DNA from: Planctomycetota bacterium
GTDB taxonomy: Bacteria; Planctomycetota; Planctomycetia; Pirellulales; Lacipirellulaceae
Assembly (NCBI GenBank): GCA_029259915.1
Contig: JAJDED010000043.1
Coordinates: 1 to 64,000 of the forward strand
Direction: 5' to 3'
Length of the DNA stretch: 64,000 bases
Shown: positions 9,264-18,785 of the stretch, one piece after another
How the letters are laid out: each line of letters starts with the position of its first letter
Numbering within the stretch: the first letter of the stretch is position 1
The notes under the pieces: model-generated
Told to the model about the DNA's origin: nothing
The model's input: only the letters and a program-made list of their open reading frames with translations
Databases searched by the model: none
Program-made: the position numbers and the translations under genes

Positions 9264-10610
9264 TCAAGAAAAATCGGCGTCAGGCACGTCGGCGGGTGCC
9301 GCGGCGGGGTTCCAGCTTTTCACTTCGCGGCTGACTGCGCCGGCTGTTTCAATCACCAGCTCGGCAAGTTCCAGATCGCCCAAATTTTTGTCTTTTGCGG
9401 AGAGGCGTACCTGCTTGATAGCTTCGAGCAGATTTTCCAACTGCGTTTTAGTGTCGTCTGCCAATCCGGCAATTAGCGATCTCCCGCCATCGTTGATTGA
9501 TTCCAATCGCGAGAGCAATTGCCGACGTTCGTATTTAGGGCCATCGTCTTCCGCACCGAATCGACCTGGTCTGTTTCGCCTGCCGAAATTCACGTTGCCG
9601 CCGAGCATTTCTTGCTGATAATCGCGTGCCGAATCGGCTCCTTCTTTAAGCACTTCGTTGGCCAGTTGGCCAAGAGCGGCTACCGTATCCGTCGCATCGA
9701 TATTGACCACTTGGGCATAATCGATTGTTTTCAATAAGAGTGCCACACAACAGCGGTCTTCTAAATCGAAGTCGGCATTGGCGATTAGTTTGGCTAGCGT
9801 TTGTTGTACTTCGGCGGTGGGCCTTTCCTGGACCTGATAAGCCAAGACACTTGCCGCACGGCATTTCATCCAGTGATGGATATCTTTGGTAACGTCGTCG
9901 GGCAGTTTTTCCTCGGCAATGGTGTCAAGCGCCACTTTAGTCAAGCGCTGCGCGTATTTGGAATCGATGCCAAAACGTGCGTGACGTTCAAGTCCAACCA
10001 ATGCCCCCGTCAGGACCGAGGGATGGACTTTTACCCCTTTGAAATCTTCCTGCTCCAAAAGCTCCAGCAAGGCGACCGTCCCTGCGGGCAGGGGAACCGG
10101 CTGCGTGGGATTGGCAACGCCCACAGAGTATTGCTCATCCAACATGCCGAGGATCAGCACAGCGTTGTAACGCACTGCGTGATGATAATTGTCTTTGCAA
10201 AGCACTTGGGCAACCTTCAAAGTGAGATCGGTGAGATGCGCCTGCGTCGCTGGATCGGTGGCAGCGCGGATATAGCGGCGAAACAGATCTTCGCGTTTTT
10301 TGCCCAAGGCTCCCAGTGCTTCACCGGTGGTCAGCGTCATCGTGGGGAAATAGTACTGCTTGAAGTATTGGTCGACTTTGTCTTTCTGTGCCGCAAAGAT
10401 CACCGGGTCGCGCATTGCCTGGGCAACGGTCAGACGCAGAGCTTTCGCCTGCTTGGTCGTCAAACGGGGCGGAATAGTTTTGTAACGCTGTGCTTGAGCA
10501 GTTGAAGCGCACAGCGAAGCGGCAATCAAAATCCCCAAGCAAAGTCGCAGAACCGCTGGGCCGGGAATCCGAAGTTTGGATGCACCGAAGGCGCCGCTAT
10601 AATCACACAT
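9264..10610 (-). CDS. Exported HEAT-like repeat protein of unknown function
   Basis: Protein of 448 aa. The ATG at 10610 has GAGGAG eight bases upstream. A signal peptide ending CASTAQA is followed by a mostly helical protein with repeated helix pairs that look like HEAT/ARM repeats, for example around AVRYNAVLILGMLDEQ and WMKCRAASVLAYQVQ. A Gly/Arg/Asn-rich linker (GGNVNFGRRNRPGRFG) lies near residue 340. No catalytic motif is visible. Proteins of this shape are common in Pirellulales and probably act as periplasmic scaffolds. It is convergent with the DUF6580-like gene and reads as a single-gene unit. Confidence 0.7.
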   Translation of the reverse strand: MCDYSGAFGASKLRIPGPAVLRLCLGILIAASLCASTAQAQRYKTIPPRLTTKQAKALRLTVAQAMRDPVIFAAQKDKVDQYFKQYYFPTMTLTTGEALGALGKKREDLFRRYIRAATDPATQAHLTDLTLKVAQVLCKDNYHHAVRYNAVLILGMLDEQYSVGVANPTQPVPLPAGTVALLELLEQEDFKGVKVHPSVLTGALVGLERHARFGIDSKYAQRLTKVALDTIAEEKLPDDVTKDIHHWMKCRAASVLAYQVQERPTAEVQQTLAKLIANADFDLEDRCCVALLLKTIDYAQVVNIDATDTVAALGQLANEVLKEGADSARDYQQEMLGGNVNFGRRNRPGRFGAEDDGPKYERRQLLSRLESINDGGRSLIAGLADDTKTQLENLLEAIKQVRLSAKDKNLGDLELAELVIETAGAVSREVKSWNPAAAPADVPDADFS

Positions 10611-10825
10611 AGCCTGTTCTCCTCATGTTCCTACAAAACTCGCGGGCGGATAAGATATCCCTGTCGCATTGTACGCAGTTTGAGCTAGTCCGCAAAACGG
10701 GCGGCAATTCCCGAAAGCAGCGCTAAGTCCATTCTGGGAAAGACTTAGAACCCACCATCTCCAGGTTAGTCAACTCAGCTTAGCACCGTCAAGCAAACTG
10801 CTGAAAAGCGCGGAGAAAAACTATC

Positions 10826-10899
10826 AGAGGTCAGAGAACTAGCATGCAGCCCCACCCGACTCCCAACCCCCAACCTCTGACCCCCGGCCTCTGACCTCT
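10826..10899. repeat. Inverted repeat AGAGGTCAGAG / CTCTGACCTCT
   Basis: Perfect 11-base arms (10826-10836 and 10889-10899) in the 333-base gap between divergent genes. The loop holds CCAACCTCTGACCCCCGGC, a further copy of the same word. The complementary wording GAGGTCGGGGGCCAGAGGTC appears at 25326-25356 in the pnt operon. Nothing else is evident in this gap. Confidence 0.75.
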
Positions 10900-10943
10900 A
10901 AAGGCTTGGCCGTAATGTTGAGCGGATTACGCAGGAGATTGCA

Positions 10944-11870
10944 ATGACACTGTTGTATTACGACCAGCGCTTTCTTGAACACGATACAGGCAACCATCCC
11001 GAATGTGCGGAGCGGTTGCGTCAGATTGTGTCGTTACTAGACAGTCGCGGTTTGGCCAATCGCTGCCTGCGCCCAAGTTGGCCGCAGATCGAACGCCGAG
11101 ATTTGGTCACACTTCATAGCGAATCGCACTTAGCCTTGCTTGAACAAATCGCGGCACATGGTGGAGGCCGAGTTGATCCCGATACGGTGGTCTCCTCGTC
11201 GTCGGTCGACATAGCCAAACTTGCAGCCGGCGCCGTGACCGATGCGGTCCGACGCGTGTTGACCGACGAAGATTCGAACGCGCTCTGTTTGGTGCGTCCG
11301 CCTGGTCATCATGCGCTTGCCGAGCGGGCGATGGGATTCTGTTTGCTGAACAATGTGGCACTTGGTGCACAGGCCGCATTGCAGGCGGGTGTCGAGCGAG
11401 TGTTGATTGTCGATTGGGACGTGCATCACGGCAATGGCACGCAGGCGATTTTTTACGACGATCCGCGAGTCGGTTATTTTTCTGTGCATCGCTGGCCCTT
11501 TTATCCGGGTACAGGTTCCGCGGAAGAGACCGGCACGGGCGACGGATTGGGGACGACAAGCAACGTGCCGCTAGAGTTTGGCATTTCGCGCCGCGACTAT
11601 TTGGCGACTGTGCAAAGCGAGCTGGAAGATTTTGCCGATCGCATCCAGCCGGAGTTGGTGCTTGTGAGCGCCGGTTTCGACAGTCATCGCTACGATCCGG
11701 TCGGCTCGCTAGGCCTTGAGGAAGAAGATTTTTCGCGGCTTACAACTATGATAAAAGATATTGCCAAGAGCCATGCTCGGGGGCGCATCGTGAGCGTGCT
11801 TGAAGGGGGGTACAACCCTCCGGTGCTCGCGGAATGCGTGGCGACGCACTTGGAGTGCTTGTTGCGCTAA
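10944..11870 (+). CDS. Histone deacetylase family (acetoin utilisation/AcuC-like) hydrolase
   Basis: Zinc-dependent deacetylase fold of 308 aa. Key residues are visible: RPPGHHAL with the catalytic His pair, zinc ligands Asp159 and His161 in DWDVHHGNGT, and the third ligand Asp246 in SAGFDSH. The late glycine-rich loop is VLEGGYNPPVL. The start at 10944 has GGAG six bases upstream. Bacterial members act on acetylpolyamines or acetylated small molecules or proteins; the substrate cannot be read from this sequence. It is divergent from the HEAT-like gene and convergent with the DUF11 gene, so it is a lone transcription unit. Confidence 0.9.
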   Translation: MTLLYYDQRFLEHDTGNHPECAERLRQIVSLLDSRGLANRCLRPSWPQIERRDLVTLHSESHLALLEQIAAHGGGRVDPDTVVSSSSVDIAKLAAGAVTDAVRRVLTDEDSNALCLVRPPGHHALAERAMGFCLLNNVALGAQAALQAGVERVLIVDWDVHHGNGTQAIFYDDPRVGYFSVHRWPFYPGTGSAEETGTGDGLGTTSNVPLEFGISRRDYLATVQSELEDFADRIQPELVLVSAGFDSHRYDPVGSLGLEEEDFSRLTTMIKDIAKSHARGRIVSVLEGGYNPPVLAECVATHLECLLR

Positions 11871-11881
11871 GCCGCGAGCGC

Positions 11882-14284
11882 CTACTGGTCGGCGTAGACG
11901 CGGGTGCTGACTTCTTTGGTGATTGGCTGTTGGACCTCGTCGGAAGTGACCTGTACGCGGACGCGTTGATCTCCGGCTCGTAGGCCTTGGGCGTGGATGC
12001 GGAATAGCGCATCGGCTTTGGGTGCCAGTTGCGGCAAGGGGGCAAACACTACGCGTTCGCCTTGAATGGCATGTCGCGATTCGCCTTGTCCCGAGATGGC
12101 ACGCATCCCTTGCGGCATAATGGCTGCAACCTGCACGTTGCTTGCCGACTTCGAGCCTTGGTTGGTCACTTGAATCTCATAAGTAGTTTCGCCGCCGATT
12201 TCGATCGGGCTCTCAGTGTCTTTCACTTCAAACATCAGTGCCACGATCCCTTCGACCCGGACTTGCGTTTCGGTGTGATCTTCCAAACCTTGCTGTGCCT
12301 TGGTGGCGATTTGCAACGTATGTTCTCCCGATTCGATGGGCAGGGCGACCAGTTCCACGGTCCCACGCTCGTTTGCGGGCAACTCGGCAAGGCTCCAATG
12401 GACGCTGTGCGATGCCCGGTCGTATTCGCCCATGTTGTTGGCGCTGACGAATTGCAGGCCCTTGGGCAACTGGGTGACCAACTGAACTTCCTTGGCCGAT
12501 GCCGTCCCCGGATTATCAACAATCACTTGATAGGTGGCGGGGCGTTCCAAATAACGACGCTTGGGGCCCTCGACCGAGAGCTGCAATTCGGGCGCAATCA
12601 CTTCGAACTGGCAACTGGCCTGTACTTGCAGACCGGCATCGGCGCGGGCGGTCATGACGTTTTCGATACGACCGGATTGTTCGGCGGTTAGCATCAGCTC
12701 CAATCGTCGACTTTCGCCCGGCTGTAAGGTGCCGATTTCAAACTCCAGGGCTGGCCCTGCTTCGTGACTCACACCTGTCGGGATGGTTTCAAGCAACATC
12801 ACATTGGTGGCGTTGCCACTGCCGGGATTGGAAACTTCGATTTGAACAATTTGTTGCTGGCCTGCGTGGACCTGCGGTTTCGACGACAACCGTAGCGCCA
12901 ATTCCGGCTTGGTGCAGCGCGCTTTGGCGGATGCTTGCGTGGCGAAGGTTACCGATGCCACGCTGCCTAACTCACCTTCTTCGGTGGGCAGTAGTTCAAG
13001 TTCCACGGTCCGCTCTTCACCGACCGACAGTGTGCCAACATCCCAGACTACTTGAGAACCGGAGACAGAAGCCCGCGGTGCCGAGCCTACCAATTCGGTT
13101 CCTAAGGGGATTTCATCGTGAATTTGCACATTCTGTACAGTTCGCTGGCCGGTGTTTTGGACTCGGATTGCGTAGGTACAGCGCTTGCCGACTTGGATTT
13201 CTTCCGGCGCAATTTTTTGGATAGTTACCGACGGGCTCTGCAAACCTTCCAGCAATCGCTCACCTGGCCGCCCGGTGCCTGGTGCGTTCGTCAAACCGGG
13301 GGTTGGCGTAATGTCGTCGGCTGCGCCGCCGAAGTTGGGCTCCAATGGACTGGGTGATTTGCGGATGGATGGAACGGGTTGGGGTGTGCCCATGCCGTTG
13401 GGATTCATGTCGAAGGCAGGAGCAGGCCGACCGTTAGACGCCATGGCAGGCGAAGACCCGTAATCGGAGCTTGCCGGCAGAGCAATGTTTCGCTGTGCGG
13501 TCGAACCGTAGCGATTGCGAGGCAGTGGTGTTTGCGGTTGTTGCACCGCAGTGGATTCGGGCACCGCCTGCGCTGGGCGCAACGAATTCTGTTCGCTGGA
13601 AAACATGTTGCTCGAAGAAGCCAACGGGTTTGGTGTTCGGGGCGACCCGGTATTCGGAGTGTTCGGTATGGGAGCGGTATTGGTTGCGGCTTGGGCTGTC
13701 GTTGCCGAAGCGCTGAGTGTGGGACGTGCCCGAAGTGGGTTGAGCGCTGCCGGCTCTTGGCCCCGCGCGACATCGCCCGTGACGAGTTTTTCTTCGGCTT
13801 CCAACACGATGTCTGTAGTGGGTTCAGGTTTGGGGGTCACTGGCGCTGGCATGGCAGTAGCGGCATAGCGGTTCCCGACCATTGTTGTTGAAGATTCTGG
13901 TAGGCGCGCAGGTGCCAATACCGCAGTTTCGGCAGGCTTAGGCCGACTGGTTTTGACAGCCTCGGGTTGCCCCGATGCGGATTCCGGGTTGGAGGGCACC
14001 GTTGCATAGCGGTCCGTACTTGCAATGCGTACTGTGCTGCCTGTTGCCGGCGATTTTTTTGTGGGCGAAGGCGGGGGGGAGGCGAACAGTTGCTTCAAAT
14101 CGTCGGCCGCTGAAGAAGCACTACGTGCGGAGTGACTCGACTGCTGCACGTTTGCGCCTGAACCGGTTGTGAAGTGAACAACGCCCCAGCCACCGGTGCC
14201 GAAAACTGCAAGCGACAAACCCCAAGGCACAACGACACGGCGAAAAAGCGAACGGGAATGATGGGTAGACATTTTGTTTTCCAT
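11882..14284 (-). CDS. Large surface protein with four DUF11 repeats
   Basis: Protein of about 800 aa from the ATG at 14284; an upstream TTG at 14359 would add 25 residues. An N-terminal membrane segment (VVVPWGLSLAVFGTGGWGVVHF) is followed by about 330 residues that are rich in Pro, Ser, Thr and Ala and look unstructured. The C-terminal half has four DUF11 (conserved repeat, Ig-like) domains, each starting like IQVGKRCTYAIRVQNTGQ and ending in GELGSVASVTF or similar. The last repeats are separated by ALMFEVKDTESPIEIGGETT. DUF11 proteins are wall- or surface-associated. No cell-anchor motif is seen at the C-terminus, so the N-terminal helix may be the anchor. Confidence 0.82.
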   Translation of the reverse strand: MENKMSTHHSRSLFRRVVVPWGLSLAVFGTGGWGVVHFTTGSGANVQQSSHSARSASSAADDLKQLFASPPPSPTKKSPATGSTVRIASTDRYATVPSNPESASGQPEAVKTSRPKPAETAVLAPARLPESSTTMVGNRYAATAMPAPVTPKPEPTTDIVLEAEEKLVTGDVARGQEPAALNPLRARPTLSASATTAQAATNTAPIPNTPNTGSPRTPNPLASSSNMFSSEQNSLRPAQAVPESTAVQQPQTPLPRNRYGSTAQRNIALPASSDYGSSPAMASNGRPAPAFDMNPNGMGTPQPVPSIRKSPSPLEPNFGGAADDITPTPGLTNAPGTGRPGERLLEGLQSPSVTIQKIAPEEIQVGKRCTYAIRVQNTGQRTVQNVQIHDEIPLGTELVGSAPRASVSGSQVVWDVGTLSVGEERTVELELLPTEEGELGSVASVTFATQASAKARCTKPELALRLSSKPQVHAGQQQIVQIEVSNPGSGNATNVMLLETIPTGVSHEAGPALEFEIGTLQPGESRRLELMLTAEQSGRIENVMTARADAGLQVQASCQFEVIAPELQLSVEGPKRRYLERPATYQVIVDNPGTASAKEVQLVTQLPKGLQFVSANNMGEYDRASHSVHWSLAELPANERGTVELVALPIESGEHTLQIATKAQQGLEDHTETQVRVEGIVALMFEVKDTESPIEIGGETTYEIQVTNQGSKSASNVQVAAIMPQGMRAISGQGESRHAIQGERVVFAPLPQLAPKADALFRIHAQGLRAGDQRVRVQVTSDEVQQPITKEVSTRVYADQ

Positions 14285-14636
14285 GGGAGGTTCCCAGCTA
14301 GTGCGTGTCGCGCACGCAACAACGTAATTTAGAAATCTGTTCTTGGATGCGTTGGCCAATCACAATCTTGGCGCAACGGCCATGGCAATTCAGGCGGGGA
14401 TATTTAGCAAATGACGCCGGCGCGGCAAAGATCAGTCCTCGTGCCAGCAGCGGCCGACATAGCGTTGCTGGCAGATGTTTCGCTAGCACTTTTGCGCACT
14501 GTGGGGTTATTGTTGGATTTTGCCGATTCTGCCGCCGATACCAACTCTACGGCAATGCTCAACCAGTCGTGCTTCGCGGCGCGCTGGCCCGCAAATTCTG
14601 TGAGCAGCCTAGCTTAAAGACTCAGGGGGGAATCTG

Positions 14637-15194
14637 ATGAAACAGCTCTTAGTAGCGGTTGCCATGGTCTGTTTGGCGACCACAGGCTGCGTAAACTCGC
14701 GGTTTATGAGCCGAAAAAGTTGTGGTCCGGCTTGTCATGTGGCTCGAAGTCAGTCGGCACCGAGACCCGACATTATTCGCACGGCGTTTCGTAGCTGTGG
14801 CTGCGACGACGTCTGTTGCGGCGATAGTTGTGATGCCAGTTGCGGCTGTAGCGATAGCTGCTGCAACGCAAGTTGCGGATGTAGTGATGGCTGTTGCGAC
14901 GCAAGTTGTGGTTGTAGCGACGGCTGCTGCGATGCCAGTTGTGGGTGTAGCGATAGCTGTTGCGGCGAGGGTTGCGGCAGTGGGTGCTCGTCTTGTGGAG
15001 GAGCCGGTTGCGGTCTTTGCCAACGGATGGTGGGGCGCGTTGCGAATGGTTTTTGTCCACACGCAGCGGGTTATCCGGAAATGTACAACTTCACGCCGAG
15101 CCCACCCGTGGGGCAAACCGCGTATCCTTATTACACAGTCCGCGGTCCGCGCGACTTTTTGCAGAGCAATCCACCCTCGATCGGGCCCTACTGA
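14637..15194 (+). CDS. Cysteine-repeat lipoprotein
   Basis: Protein of 185 aa with a type II signal peptide and lipobox ending TTGC, preceded by an AGGGGGG ribosome site. The middle contains tandem 11-residue units of the form C-D-A-S-C-G-C-S-D-S-C, about four in a row, encoded by near-identical 33-base units. Further CGxGCSSCGGAGCGLC follows, then a Tyr/Pro-rich tail (PEMYNFTPSPPVGQTAYPYY). The unit has four cysteines in eleven residues, which suits dense disulphide cross-linking or metal binding. Older work describes planctomycete cell walls as rich in cystine, so a structural envelope role is a reasonable guess. It is a single-gene unit with its own terminator. Confidence 0.8.
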   Translation: MKQLLVAVAMVCLATTGCVNSRFMSRKSCGPACHVARSQSAPRPDIIRTAFRSCGCDDVCCGDSCDASCGCSDSCCNASCGCSDGCCDASCGCSDGCCDASCGCSDSCCGEGCGSGCSSCGGAGCGLCQRMVGRVANGFCPHAAGYPEMYNFTPSPPVGQTAYPYYTVRGPRDFLQSNPPSIGPY

Positions 15195-15246
15195 TCGCGG
15201 GTAGTCGCTGCCGCTGAAGACATTGCGTGAAGGGAATCACGCACAC

Positions 15247-15297
15247 AGCCAGTCGTCATTACCGTGCAAGGATGCACGCCGGACGGCTGGCTTTTTT
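15247..15297 (+). terminator. Rho-independent terminator
   Basis: AGCCAGTCGTC at 15247 pairs with GGACGGCTGGCT, an inner GTGCAAGGATGCAC stem lies in the loop, and a run of six T follows. It ends transcription of the cysteine-repeat lipoprotein gene. Confidence 0.85.
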
Positions 15298-15540
15298 GCT
15301 GCGCAAATCCTGTGTTTCAGGCTTTCTTGAATTGGTGCTTTTTTGAGTAGCCGCGATCTTACAGATTGCCGGTAAAATCCGCGTCAAAAGGCCCCCTGCG
15401 GACGATTGTGAACGCGCTGGAAAAATGGTAGAATCAGGGCTTCTCAGCACACGCCAGCACCCCCGTTTTTTCCGGCTGGTTTCGGCTGATTTTCTGACTC
15501 CCAATGTCGTTCATTTTTTCGTCGTGAAAGGACGCCCGCC

Positions 15541-18171
15541 GTGTCGACCGACTCGTCTGATCCCACCAATCCCGATGACGAACCAGCACAGGCTATTGCC
15601 GCTCGATTGATTGATTTACCGATCGAAGACGAGCTTAAAAACAGCTATCTCACCTACGCGATGAGTGTGATCGTGAGCCGCGCGCTGCCCGACGTGCGCG
15701 ATGGACTCAAGCCGTCGCAGCGGCGGATTCTTGTGGCGATGAACGACTTGAATCTCTCGCCGGGTGCGTCGCGGGTGAAGTGTGCCAAGATTTCTGGCGA
15801 TACCAGCGGTAACTATCATCCGCATGGCGAAAGTGTCATTTACCCAACCTTGGTGCGCATGGCCCAAGAGTGGAACATGCGCCACGTGTTGGTTGACAAG
15901 CAGGGCAACTTTGGCTCGATAGCCGGCTTGCCGCCCGCGGCGATGCGATATACCGAAGCGCGAATGTCGCCTTTTGCCGCGCTGATGCTCGAAGACCTGA
16001 AGCTCGACACGGTCGACTTCGTTCCCACTTACGACGAACGTCACATGGAACCGACGGTTCTGCCCGCAAAATTTCCCAGCCTGCTGGTCAACGGGTCGGG
16101 TGGAATTGCGGTGGGTATGGCCACAAGCATCGCGCCTCACAACCTGGGCGAAGTTTGTCAGGGGGTGATCGCGTTGATCAACAACCCAGAAATCACCGTG
16201 CAAGAGTTGATGGAACACATCCCCGGGCCCGACTTCCCTACTGGCGGAATCATCTGCGGTCGCACGGCAGTTTGGAAAGCCTACGAAACTGGGCGCAGCA
16301 CCATCACGGTCCGCGCGCGTACGAGCATCGACGAAAGCGGCAAGAAAACACGAATCATCATTCACGAAATTCCGTTCCAGCAGGCCCGCGATCGCGTGGA
16401 AGAGCGGATTGCCCAACTGGCCAACGACGGAAAAATCCCCGGTATCTCGGCCACCCGCAACGAAAGCGACCTGAAAGAGCCGGTCCGGCTGATCTTGGAA
16501 CTCAAACGGGACGCCGATCCCGACGTGGTTCTAAACCAGCTCTACAAGTATTCGCCGCTTCAAGATTCGTTTTCGATGATCTTTCTGGCGCTGGTCGACG
16601 GCAAGCCACGGGTATTGAATCTGAAGGAAATGCTCGAAGAGTTTGTGCGGCATCGCGTGACCGTCATCCGCCGTCGGACGCAATTCCTGCTTTCCAAGGC
16701 GCGCAAACGCAAGCATACCGTGCAAGGCTTGCTCTTGGCGCACGCCAACATCGACGAAGTGATCCGAGTGATCCGCGCGTCGAAAACACAACCCGAAGCC
16801 AAGCAGGCGTTGATGGAAATCAAAACGCCTGGCGCTTTATTAAAGCGTGCCTTGGGCGATGAAGGTTTCTCGCAGTTTCAGGAAGAACGTGGTGTGTCCG
16901 AAGAGTATTCGCTGACTCCGGTGCAAGCCGACGCGATTTTGAGGATGACGCTCGGCCAATTGGTGAACCTGGAGCAAGAAAAGCTCGCCGACGAGCATGC
17001 GAAGTTGCTGGAAGAGATCTTGGATCTCACTGGCATCCTTGCCGATCAGGAAGAAATCTACGCGATCATTCGCGAAGATTGCGAATTGCTAATCTCCAAG
17101 CACGCCAACAAACGTCGCACCGAAATCAGCAACGAAGAGATCGGCATAGTCGACCTGGAAGACTTGATCGAAGAAGAGCAGATGGTCGTCTCGATTTCGC
17201 ACAACGGCTACATCAAGCGCACCCCGGCCAGCGTCTACCGTTCGCAGCGTCGCGGTGGCAAGGGGATCAAAGGAGCCAAGACCGACGAAGACGATCCGGT
17301 CGAACACCTTTTCGTGACCAGCACACACGATTACCTGTTGTTCTTTACCAACAAGGGCAAGGTTTATTGGCAGAAGGTTTACAATTTGCCGCAGTTGTCG
17401 CGTGACGCCAAGGGGCGTGCGGTCGTCAATTTGCTGAATTTGGCGGAAGACGAAAAAATCGCCGATTGCCGAGCAGTGCGCGATTTTAGCTTGCCTGATC
17501 ACTCGCTGTTGATGGCCACGCGCAAAGGGCTGGTCAAGAAAACGCTGCTCAAAGCATACAGCCGACCGATGAAGACCGGTATCATTGCGATCAAGCTCAA
17601 AGACGACGACGAACTAGTCGATGTGGCGGTCACCAAGCCGGGCGATGAAGTGGTGCTCTCCACCGCCGGCGGGATGGCCATCCGTTTTAGCGAGGAGGAC
17701 GCCCGACCGATGGGTCGCAACACGAGTGGCGTAAAAGGCATCAAGCTTTCCAAGGGAGACCAATTGGTCGGCATGGTGGTTGCCGATCCCGACGCGACGC
17801 TACTAACCGCGTGTGCGAACGGCTACGGCAAGCGCACCCCGTTCGGTCCCAACGCAACGGAAATCGACGACACGAACGAGGACGAAACCAGTTCATCATT
17901 CCGATACCGTACCCAAAACCGTGGCGGCAAAGGAGTGCGCGACATCAAGACCACTACGCGCAACGGTCCGGTGATCGGCATTGTGCGAGTCGACGACACG
18001 GACGAACTGATGATGATGACCGCCCACGGCAAGATCCAGCGAGTGAAAGTGAGCGACCTCAACACAATCGGCCGCAACACACAAGGCGTGCGGATCATGA
18101 CCCTCGACGAAGGCGACACGCTGGCCGCGGTGGTGCGTGTTCCGCAAGAAGAAGAGAACGGGGACGCGTGA
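15541..18171 (+). CDS. gyrA: DNA gyrase subunit A
   Basis: Type IIA topoisomerase breakage-rejoining subunit of 876 aa, which introduces negative supercoils together with GyrB. The GTG start at 15541 follows AAAGGA. The catalytic tyrosine is Tyr137 in [12 protein letters not shown]. The C-terminal beta-pinwheel carries the GyrA box QRRGGKG near residue 569, which marks gyrase and not topoisomerase IV; further blades repeat the pattern ([19 protein letters not shown]). In the quinolone-determining region the motif is [11 protein letters not shown]: Ser98 equals E. coli Ser83, but the position of Asp87 is Pro102. The gene stands alone and gyrB is not in the window. Confidence 0.96.
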   Translation: MSTDSSDPTNPDDEPAQAIAARLIDLPIEDELKNSYLTYAMSVIVSRALPDVRDGLKPSQRRILVAMNDLNLSPGASRVKCAKISGDTSGNYHPHGESVIYPTLVRMAQEWNMRHVLVDKQGNFGSIAGLPPAAMRYTEARMSPFAALMLEDLKLDTVDFVPTYDERHMEPTVLPAKFPSLLVNGSGGIAVGMATSIAPHNLGEVCQGVIALINNPEITVQELMEHIPGPDFPTGGIICGRTAVWKAYETGRSTITVRARTSIDESGKKTRIIIHEIPFQQARDRVEERIAQLANDGKIPGISATRNESDLKEPVRLILELKRDADPDVVLNQLYKYSPLQDSFSMIFLALVDGKPRVLNLKEMLEEFVRHRVTVIRRRTQFLLSKARKRKHTVQGLLLAHANIDEVIRVIRASKTQPEAKQALMEIKTPGALLKRALGDEGFSQFQEERGVSEEYSLTPVQADAILRMTLGQLVNLEQEKLADEHAKLLEEILDLTGILADQEEIYAIIREDCELLISKHANKRRTEISNEEIGIVDLEDLIEEEQMVVSISHNGYIKRTPASVYRSQRRGGKGIKGAKTDEDDPVEHLFVTSTHDYLLFFTNKGKVYWQKVYNLPQLSRDAKGRAVVNLLNLAEDEKIADCRAVRDFSLPDHSLLMATRKGLVKKTLLKAYSRPMKTGIIAIKLKDDDELVDVAVTKPGDEVVLSTAGGMAIRFSEEDARPMGRNTSGVKGIKLSKGDQLVGMVVADPDATLLTACANGYGKRTPFGPNATEIDDTNEDETSSSFRYRTQNRGGKGVRDIKTTTRNGPVIGIVRVDDTDELMMMTAHGKIQRVKVSDLNTIGRNTQGVRIMTLDEGDTLAAVVRVPQEEENGDA

Positions 18172-18537
18172 GTCGAGGATTGAGGGGCTATGAGCTAGAG
18201 GCTAGTGGAGGGATAGCCGCGACTCTACGAGTCGCCGGGGGGTGGCCAGAAATAGTTGTTGCGCTGCGCATTATCGTTCACTACAATAACCCACGACTGA
18301 GGGCGGACGGGCTGCACGGCGGCGGACCAAGAGCCTTGTTGGATTGACGTTGGCCAACGTGTCGCTTGCTAGTACTAGTGAGCGAATTTCTCTTCGGAGG
18401 TCGATCTGACTTGGGGACGGGTGATCGCGTGTATGCCAGTGGCCTGGACTTGCTTTTTTCGAAACTAACCAGTTCCCTCGTTAAAATGCAGGCACGAAAC
18501 CCTCACGCTGGCGATGGGATCCCATCCTTTTTTTGAA

Positions 18538-18645
18538 GTGAGAAGGAAGAAGGAAGAAATTGGAAATGCGAAATTGGAAAGGGAAACACAAATCGGCTCT
18601 AATCTGATAATTAGCGAAGATTAGCGCAGATAAGTGTTCCAAAAA
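18538..18645. repeat. Direct repeat, upstream copy (TTAGCGAAGATTAGCGCAGA type)
   Basis: A purine-rich lead-in is followed by a 49-base core at 18597-18645 containing TAATCTGATAATTAGCGAAG and GCGCAGATAAGTGTTCC. The core matches 21602-21650 with about three differences. The two copies are in the same orientation and bracket the LEPR-XLL gene. Confidence 0.8.
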
Positions 18646-18744
18646 TTGGGTAGATTGCCGCGACGACTTTTTTTAAAAAACCTTCTGTGCGAGTCGTAGG
18701 ATTAGCGGCGGCGATATATGTAAAAAAAGCGTGACTCTGCTGAC

Positions 18745-18770
18745 GATATGGGTATAATCGATACCATATC
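18745..18770. promoter_or_regulatory. Dyad overlapping a TATAAT box upstream of the LEPR-XLL gene
   Basis: GATATGGGTAT and ATACCATATC are complementary apart from one extra G, with AATCG between them. The centre contains GTATAATCG, a good -10 hexamer, and the dyad lies 15 bases before the start codon region. It is either an operator over a promoter or a hairpin in a very short leader. Confidence 0.4.
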
Positions 18771-18785
18771 TAGCAGGGAGAGGCC

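Larger units (their letters stand above)
18172..18785. other. 614-base gap between gyrA and the LEPR-XLL gene
   Basis: No gene is supported here. The gap contains a purine-rich stretch (GAAGGAAGAAGGAAGAAATT-like, from 18541), a 49-base repeat at 18597-18645 that recurs downstream of the next gene, and a dyad at 18745-18770 near the next start codon. Confidence 0.6.

Noticed and set aside
14805..14970. CRISPR-like spacing of 33-base units
   Set aside because: The units are contiguous and in frame within a coding sequence, without variable spacers or cas genes.
14722..15204. Alternative frames across the cysteine-repeat gene
   Set aside because: They only mirror the 33-base tandem units (Ala/Val-rich on +, Thr/Ala-rich on -). 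The lipoprotein frame has signal peptide, lipobox and ribosome site.
15616..16416. Minus-strand frame of 266 codons opposite gyrA
   Set aside because: Complete overlap with gyrA, which is certain; the frame is a by-product of codon bias.
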